Below are positions 56,699-64,000 of a stretch of DNA of 64,000 nucleotides, in pieces. Numbering within the stretch: the first letter of the stretch is position 1; each line of letters starts with the position of its first letter. Location of the stretch: assembly GCA_963920525.1 (NCBI GenBank), contig OY986438.1, positions 193,381,462-193,445,461 of the forward strand, given 5' to 3'. The translations under genes and the position numbers were made by a program. The stretch comes from Dichetophora obliterata (taxonomy: Eukaryota; Arthropoda; Insecta; Diptera; Sciomyzidae). The notes beneath the pieces were generated by a model. The model ran no database searches. It worked only from the letters and a program-made list of their open reading frames with translations, and was not told the DNA's origin.

Positions 56699-57089
56699 TT
56701 TTGCATATTTTATAGGCGTTTAAAAAACATCTCTCCGAAAAAGACGATATATCGTTTTTTTGGGGTTTCAAAAGAGTTTTAAAAAAAATTTCAACAATCT
56801 TATGCCAAAAATTTGTGCATGATCAAAATCTTTATTATTTTGCTTATCTTGGGTATGAATTCTGAAGAAAGAAAAAATTACATTTTAAAAAACATGATTT
56901 TTGGGCACAATTTGGGCATGATTTGGGTTCAGGAGAAGTAAAACCGCTCCATGGAGATTTCTCCGATCCAAAAAGAGTCGCTCTAACTTCTTTGTCGGTA
57001 TCCGGCTGACTTTTTTTTTTCTCCATAAAAATCGATCCGGCTTAATATACAGTGTCCTTCTTGTGAATTAAATACACCTCTAAACATTT
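56699..57089. other. Non-coding spacer
   Basis: No recognised feature. Confidence 0.4.
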
Positions 57090-58598
57090 TTGGACTTTAA
57101 AAAAACCTGTCCTCTAAGTGATTTTAATGCTAAAATTGGCTCTGAAAATCTAGGCATCGAGCGAGTTATGGGAAAGCATGTGCTGGGAGACAGAAACAAT
57201 AACGGCTATTTGCTCTTGGATTTCTGCAATGCACAGCAACTGCCAATTGGAGAATCTCTGATTGCCCTCAAGACATGCCACACATGGGTGTTTCCAGATG
57301 GTCGCATCAAAACCAAATTGACCACACTTTATCATAAAACAAAAATGGAGGAAGTCACTGAGCGATGTACGTAATAAAATCTGCGCGGACGCTGAAAGTG
57401 ACCACCACTTAGTGCTAGCAACGATCTAGTGAGAACATCAGCAGTTAAGTGCAGATCAACGAACTCTGCGAAAACAACGAGGTTGAATACAAATGCTCTG
57501 ACAGATCCTGCAACAGTCCGAAACTTCATCAACAAACTAAGTGAAGATGCATCTCGCCCTAGTGTCCTGGTGAAATAATAGATGTGATGTGGGCAAAAAC
57601 AAAAACCGTGTTTATAGAAACAGGAGCCGAAATTATAACTTATATGACCAGGGGCAAAGATCCCTGGATTTCGGTAAGCACATGGGAGAAAATCGAGCTC
57701 TGAAGGACTCTAAGGATAAAATCAACTCTGAAAGTGATGCACAGCGCAGAAGATTGCTACATTTCGAATAACGAGAATCACACAAAACGGTAAAGGCATG
57801 CGTTCGAAGCGATAAGAGAAAGCAAATGGATAACTTAGCTGACCGCGCGGCCAGGTGGGGTGATCTAGAACAGCACTACAAAATCACCAAAGAAATCTCT
57901 GGTCATAAGACAAACATTGACTACCACGTGTTGGAATTTTTGGAAGCCCCGTGTTGGAAAAGGCTGCAGAACTTTGTTTTAGAATTAGGGTTCTATGTAA
58001 GAGACATAGTAATCCTTGACCTAGTATAGTGCCAATGATATACTATGGCACGCTTTCTATTTTTCCGAAAAAGTATTTTAGGAATCCTTAATTAAGCTAA
58101 CGAAGTTGCGTCAAAAAAAATCTCTGGTCGTAAGACAAACATTGACTACCCCGATGGATACTGATGGGAGGCTGCTGTCAACAATGGACGACCAGTTAAG
58201 GAGATGGAAGGATCACTTTTGTTCATTGCTTAATGATAAGTTCGTAGTTCTATTTACTGTATCGAGTCCTCTTAAGCCCGACAGAGCACCTTCCAGATGT
58301 CTGTCTGTACAAAGCCAGGAAAAAGGGTGATGGTTGCATATTGGGTGGTGAATTTTGAATGATTCATCTGACTTCTGTAAAACAAAAGGTTCACCTTGAA
58401 CTTTGGTTGTTGGTGCCAAAACTTGGAAAAGGCATGGTTATGGTATTAAGTTATTATAACATAAGTAATTGTAATGCTTTTGATGGACGATCAATCTAAT
58501 ATAACTTGAAGTTCGGGGGCAGTCATCTATCAAGACGAGGAGACCTGATCTATCGTTGGCTGCAGACCTTTGTTTTAGAATTAGGGTTCTATGTAAGA

Positions 58599-58660
58599 GA
58601 TATACTACGGCAATGATATACTACGGCAATGATATACTACGGCAATGATATACTACGGCA
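58599..58660. repeat. 16-bp tandem repeat, about four copies
   Basis: Unit GATATACTACGGCAAT repeated almost perfectly. The surrounding sequence (TTTTAGAATTAGGGTTCTAT) repeats a segment near 57975, so a local duplication preceded the expansion: the older copy has only one unit. Confidence 0.9.
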
Positions 58661-60581
58661 CGCTTCCTAGTTTTCCGAAAAAGGATTTTAAGAATCTTTA
58701 ATTAAGCTAACGAAGTTGCGTAAATAGGACTGTGGTTCTCTTGCGGTATTACATTATCGGGAAATGGTGATTTTAACATAGACCTGAACAATTCTAGTGA
58801 CTGAAGGTCACAGTCAAATATAAATGTTCTAAGAACTTTTGGCCAGTAGACGGGATGTTGAAGAGCCTTGTCTGATGGAACCTTTTGCTCGGGTACTGAC
58901 TGTCATGGGCTGTAGTCCTTCGAGGTTTCATTCGTACTGGTTGTGGTTGTGGTCGCCGTGAGTTACACCCTAACTCGGGTTTGTAACTCCCGTAGATAGT
59001 ATTCTCGATAATTTCAAACAGTAAATGTTAGGAAGGTAAACAACTACCGGATCAATATACTGCTACCTTAGGAATTCAAGGACAGGCGACAGGGAAACCT
59101 AAACAATCTGAGTAGTGTCCATCAATTGGTGGCGTAACCGGATTACATAAGTAACATAGGTCTAGTGGTATGGTATCGCCTCCTAGTTTTCATGACAAAG
59201 ATCTGCCAAATCTTTGAACATGATAACAAAGTTGCATGCTAAAAAATGGGTTAAATTATCGGCATTTATATTCGATATGATCCATGGTTATTGTTTAAAT
59301 GTCCAATTTTAGTGGTTGAAGCTGTCACGGTCATTGTATTTGTATTTATTCATAAGACATTAGTACAAATAAGAACAAAGTTCTTTTACAGTACAACAGG
59401 TAAATACCCATAGCTAAGTCATGTACATAGTTCAAATAAACTTTTAATGTTGGTCTGTTGCTATGAAATTAGGGAAACCTGCTTGGTGGATCCTTTGAAT
59501 TTCAAAGGGGCGATGGCAACGCTAAATATTGGTCCCATGCGATGGAGAACCGTAGAATTAAGCCTATACGGCAGGGGTCTACGTTAAACACAAAGTGGAT
59601 ATCTGTATCGAGTCCTCTAGTACCCGAGATGCGCCAGTCCTTCAAAAACATCGATGTCTGCCCGCCTACACGTGCATAAATTACAGCGTAAAACAAAGGC
59701 CTTAAAGCTAACAAGGCTGCGGGGCTAGATGTCATAGCCGGCCAGTTCTTGCAGGCAGATTCAGAACTAACAACTAATATTTTGATGCCACTAACGCAAA
59801 GCATATGGGAACGCAAAACATACCCTACCGAATAGAAAGATAGAGTTATAGTGGAAGTCCCGAAGAAGGGTAACCTCAGAAATTGCAACAACTGGCGAGG
59901 TATCACCGTGCTGTGAGTGTTTGCAAAGTTATTGGCCTCTATTATTTTGGCACGTATCAAGAACAGAATCAAGTCTTCTCTGAAAAAAAACCAGGCAGGT
60001 TTTCGTTGCAGATGATCTTGTGTCGACCACATTAATACCCTACGTATTATTCTCAAGCAGACATACGAGTTCACATCACCGTTGCATTTTATGTTTGTGG
60101 ACTTTGAGAAAGCGTTTGATCGAGCACACCGAGACTGTATCTGAAAGTATCTGTTGCTGGAATTTCTCCAAAAATCATTATAATCATAAAGGAATCCTAC
60201 GAACATCCTCGATGTTTTGTTCGACACAAGGAAAAGCTCTCCGATCCTTTTAAAATTCGGCAAAGTGTGCGACAAGGATACTAAATGCTGCCGCTGATCT
60301 TGTTTTTGGTGGTAATCGATGATGTGTTGTTCTCTACAATTGGCCCAGCAGAGAAATACGGTATACAGAGGCATCCCTGCGACCGTTTGTGTCACCTAGA
60401 CTATGCCGATGATATTTGTTTTATCGCAAGCACCAGCAGCAGTCTTGCCAAAATGGGAAAATCGCTAAAGGAAAACGCAGAGTCAGCTGGTCTTAAAAAT
60501 GAAACAAATCCAAAATAATGCATACAGGTAATTCTCCTGAGGCAGATGTCCATAGAGGAAATCGAGCAATTTAACTATCTG

Positions 60582-61071
60582 TAGCTCGGTTCTGTAACTT
60601 AGTCGAGAACTTATCGATTTAACTGACGTCACACTGTTTTGATTCGAAATTGTCGATTAAGCGAGTGCAAGTGAGTCTGTAGCTGAAAATCGAAAATATT
60701 TGGAATGTGATGGACCTGGAGCACAAATCGGCAAGCAATAGTTAAAATTTGCTACAGTCTCCGAAACTTCAAGGTGCTTTTTTCATGCATTTTCCGTTGG
60801 TGAAATGCCCCTTGCCAACGCTTCGGTGCTCGTTCGTTCGAATCGATCGTTTTGAATCGATTAAATTTTATTACAGAAACACATTCTTAAGTGAATACTA
60901 TTGAAATGAAATTGGAACATGTGACAAGTTGTCGATTTGAAATGAGCAAATGTAGTGGGAATCGATTAATTTTATTACAGAAACAGTCCAGGTGAGAGTG
61001 ACGTCATCGTGACGTCAAATCGAAAATATCAGTCGAAAACTGCAATCGACACGTGTTACAGAAACGAGCTA
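60582..61071. mobile_element. 490-bp MITE inserted in the LINE, CTG duplication
   Basis: Left end TAGCTCGGTTCTGTAAC; right end GTTACAGAAACGAGCTA. CTG is duplicated (60579-60581 and 61072-61074). Removing the element and one CTG restores the LINE frame FNYLGSLVSINAGAD. The interior has ATCGATT and TTACAGAAACA motifs and GACGTCA palindromes, but no gene. A 3-bp duplication fits PIF/Harbinger or CACTA-like elements. Confidence 0.85.
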
Positions 61072-61680
61072 CTGGGCAGCTTGGTTTCTATTAATGCTGG
61101 AGCAGATTTGGATGTAGCTAACAGAATCAGCAAAGCACGTTGCGCCTTCGTTATGCTGTCATCTGTGTGGGAATCTAACAATATATCACGCCGCATCAAA
61201 TTGAAATTGTTCGAATCCAATGTAAAATCCGTGCTTTTGTATGCCTGCGAAACTTGGAAAGTAACGTCGCTCATCACTAGAAAGATGCAATCTAACTAAC
61301 GCCAACCGCTGTCTGCGCCTTATATTAAGACTTCGGTGGCCAATAACAGTATGAAATCAAGAACTCTGCCTTAAAACAGGTCAAGTAGCCGTGGATATTG
61401 AAATAAGGCAGTGAAAATGGCGCTGGATTGGGCAAACACTCAGAAGACCAAATAACAACTTGGCTAAACGGCCGTTCGAGTGGAACCTGAAAGGTTCGCG
61501 AAGAATTGGCAGACCATCCCGTACATAGAAGGCGTCAACTATAGCAGAAGTTGATAAAATTAACAAATCGTGGGTTCAGCTTAAGTTTCTTGCAGCGGAT
61601 AGAAGGAAGTGGAAATAATTTATCGTCTCCACGAGGGATTAATGGTTATGCCCCACAAGGAGTTAAAGGAAAAAAGAAGA

Positions 61681-64000
61681 AGATACACCCTTCTCATGCA
61701 GACTTTTCCTTCAAACACTATTTTTTGGAATTTCATATACAATCCTTAAGAGTATAAAATATACTACTTTTTTGTGGATTGTTTTAAACTTTCAAGACAA
61801 ACTAAACACTTCAATTTGGAGTATCATATTCAGTCCACTTGTGTATAAAATATACTTCACAACGTCTATTAAAACTCTCTTTTAAGTCTATGAAATGCAT
61901 CTTCAAATTTTAGGTGTTTGTAATACACTTTTTAAAATTTCAAAGTATGTTATTTCGAATTATTTTTGTTGTCCTTTTATGTACTCGTACCTACTGTATT
62001 TATTTATGTACTCCATATTTAAATATATCTTCTCTATTTTGTGAACCAGAAAGAGTTACTTTGGGTCTTTTTCCAACTCATTCCATTTCTAATATCATGT
62101 ACAGCATTTCCAAGTGCTGATCACAATCAACTCTATTTATCTAAATAATTTTTATTATAAAGCAAGAACATTAATGAAAAATAGTAACAAAATGTTAGCA
62201 TTCGGAGTTTACTTTATGTACCAGTGGTTTACGTAATTTAATTTTGTCGACTCTAGCAAGAACAAGCAGAACGACAGACAACATAGAATGCACCATCTGA
62301 AATTTATACGTAAACAATTTAGAAACTTTGGTTAATAATAATAATGGAATGTATCCAATGTGAACAAAGGAATAGCAAGTTTGTAACTCAACAACAAATC
62401 AAGGAAGAACAGGTAAAAAGTTGAGGAAAATAAAACAGAAAGACAAAAAAAATTACACTCAAAATACAGAACCTCCGGCAGGAGACTCAAAATCAAACTC
62501 AAAATAAAATGTTTCTAAAAAAAACACACCTTCGACATTGAGCTCGAATACTCATTGAATAGTAGGGCTCAAAAAAAAAATATTCTATAAAGAAAAGCAA
62601 TATGAAAACATCTGCTCATCGACTTGAATCGAAAAAAAAAATAAATATAAGAAAAAATATTAAGCCGGTGTTTTGTTTTTATGTCGTTGCGACTATCTGT
62701 GAGTCAGATCGTCATCGGTCGACCTTTTTTTCGTTTTTGTAAATATGTATTTTTACAAATTCTGTCTGCTGCTGTTTGAAGAGTTTTGTGGCGTGTGCTT
62801 TGAAAACAATAAAATTCGTTATGAAGTGGATCTAAACTGCAACATATATTTATAAGAGAACGTGTTGTATCTGCTAGATAGAATTTTATTTCTAGAACAA
62901 AGTAGATAAACAAAGTCATAGAAGAGAAAATAAAAACAATGACGCACCTCAAACACTTGTCAAAATGTTGCCACAGGGAGGCATATGTTGTTTTTTTTTT
63001 TTTTTAAATATATTGCGAAACAAATAAAGCAATACTTTTCAGTTTCTACGAATTTTTAAATGATCTAACAAATTCTTCAAAATTGCTTTTGGAATCACTT
63101 TAAATCATAGAGTTTTGCTTTGATCTAAGCGCTTAATACAAACCAGGCAAAGTATTTTTCTTTTAAATAGATAAATGTATCTAATGGGTTTTTATGCGTT
63201 TTGGTCATTAATTGGAAAAAAAGATAAAGGAATGGTTATAAAAAAAGTGAGAGCACATTATAACATGTTTTTAAATACTTTCCAAGCGGAAGTTTTGTCA
63301 TTTAGTCCTGCCTACAGCAGAGTTTATTTAGCTAGCTATCAGCATCCGGTAATATTTCTTTGTTTTTATTGCACAGATTGTTCTTGTTTGCCGAAATAAT
63401 GCGTAACGACGATGCGTAGTTTTATGTTATCAAATAAATTTTATTTGAGTTTTTCTTTTTTCTCAAAGTTTGTAAATAGTGTGCTGAAATAGGATATGTT
63501 AATGTGACAGGATACAGTTGATTAATAATATGTGTAGGTAGATGTCACTGCGGTTTACTTTGCTTATTTCGGTATGAGTGCAGCTATGCGTGTGATAAAT
63601 AACAATAGCATCACCGACATTGGTGTGGTCTATTTTAGTTGTAAGCATACCGGAAGTTGTCGCTTAGTGTGCCGGAATACACACGGAAGCGTGCTACTTC
63701 CGGCAGGATGTTTTTTAAAATAAATGCGCATTATGATATTTGCAAAGGTACATTTATTTAATAAATTAATTCAAATATATTCAATTTAATAATCCGAATC
63801 TTTTTTAAAAAAATTAATGAAATAAAATTAATTTAGGAATGAAATAAATGAAATTACCAAGCTATTATATAATCGGCCGAATAAGGGAAGAACATCATCT
63901 TAAACTTATAAAATAAGCCAAATCGCCGGAATAACAGCCGAACGCGGGTCGAACAGTGGCCGTTTTGAAACAATAATCAACCATTAACTTTGCATTCGGT
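61681..64000. other. Non-coding stretch
   Basis: No convincing exon. A hairpin-like CCGGAAGTTGTCGC / GTGCTACTTCCGG lies at 63650-63705, and a GC-rich repeat related to 26740..26885 at 63870-63970. Short open frames here look like chance. Confidence 0.4.

Larger units (their letters stand above)
57090..61680 (+). pseudogene. Degenerate LINE: endonuclease and reverse transcriptase
   Basis: Plus strand, many frame changes and stops. Endonuclease: SDFNAKIGSENLGIERVMGK and GDRNNNGYLLLDFCN (57110-57260), CHTWVFPDGR, then SDHHLVLA-type sequence near 57400. Linker: MDNLADRAARWGDLEQHYKI (57826) and DTDGRLLSTMDDQLRRWKDH (about 58157). Reverse transcriptase: KAAGLDVIAGQFLQ (59712), NCNNWRGITVL, NQAGFRC, FVDFEKAFDRAHRDCI (about 60092, catalytic Asp), PLILFLVVIDDVL, LDYADDICFIA (60396, catalytic YADD intact). 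C-terminal part: GSLVSINAGADLDVANRISK and VLLYACETWK (61076-61260), then RRPNNNLAKRPFEWN-like and GRP. A 490-bp MITE splits it at 60582. About 1.3 kb between 58330 and 59600 is not coding. Clade uncertain (RTE or related). Confidence 0.85.

Noticed and set aside
59502..60395. A 297-residue minus-strand open frame
   Set aside because: It is the antisense of the plus-strand LINE reverse transcriptase, whose catalytic motifs are recognisable; the antisense protein shows no known motif.
63600..63720. Hairpin CCGGAAG...CTTCCGG as a regulatory RNA
   Set aside because: Pairing is short and interrupted; nothing else supports an RNA gene.
1..64000. CRISPR arrays, bacterial operons, rRNA genes
   Set aside because: No spaced identical short repeats of CRISPR type, no ribosomal RNA sequence, and the window has eukaryotic introns and insect transposons.

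Overview
This window looks like nuclear DNA from an insect, most likely a higher fly (Diptera). It is strongly AT-rich, has CAA/GTT-type trinucleotide runs, eukaryotic splice sites with T-rich acceptor tracts, no bacterial-type operons, and a dense load of insect-type transposable elements (hAT, Tc1/mariner, piggyBac-like, Helitron, non-LTR LINEs, tRNA-derived SINE-like copies, satellites). Species cannot be told from the sequence alone. No intact long gene is present.

Host gene: two minus-strand coding exons, 53580..53900 and 38504..38618, have good splice sites and matching phase (2 nt + 1 nt across the junction). They imply one minus-strand gene with an intron of about 15 kb that is packed with mobile DNA. 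Two weaker minus-strand exon candidates lie at 19497..19613 and 7655..7868. The encoded protein is rich in Thr, Ser and Ala and I do not recognise it.

Layout. 1-7 kb: a 162-bp TA MITE, a LINE tail with RNase H, a piggyBac-like MITE holding a second element, large overlapping inverted repeats between two tRNA-like copies, and a foldback. 8.7-12.9 kb: a tandem array of about 306 bp broken by two insertions, the first member of an unassigned transposon family with 5-bp target duplication, and a CACTA-type MITE. 14.8-17.5 kb: satellites. 21.1-23.3 kb: a terminal-inverted-repeat element with a 4-bp duplication, itself hit by a SINE, then another satellite. 27.1-30.5 kb: a full-length but dead hAT transposon. 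32.2-37.3 kb: a second, larger hAT carrying a broken PIF1 helicase gene with a Helitron 3' end, plus several MITEs. 40.2-41.4 kb: a 142-bp satellite. 42.9-50 kb: MITEs, a LINE endonuclease fragment, a piggyBac-like MITE, a Tc1/mariner-type transposon, and a Jockey-like LINE split by an element with arms of about 450 bp and a transposase remnant. 50.0-52.7 kb: Helitron ends. 54.9-56.7 kb: the second member of the 5-bp family. 57.1-61.7 kb: a degenerate LINE split by a 490-bp MITE. 61.7-64 kb: no recognisable gene.

Most elements are defined by exact target-site duplications visible in the sequence. The nesting (elements inside elements) gives a relative order of insertion. All transposase, helicase and reverse-transcriptase genes seen are broken or truncated.
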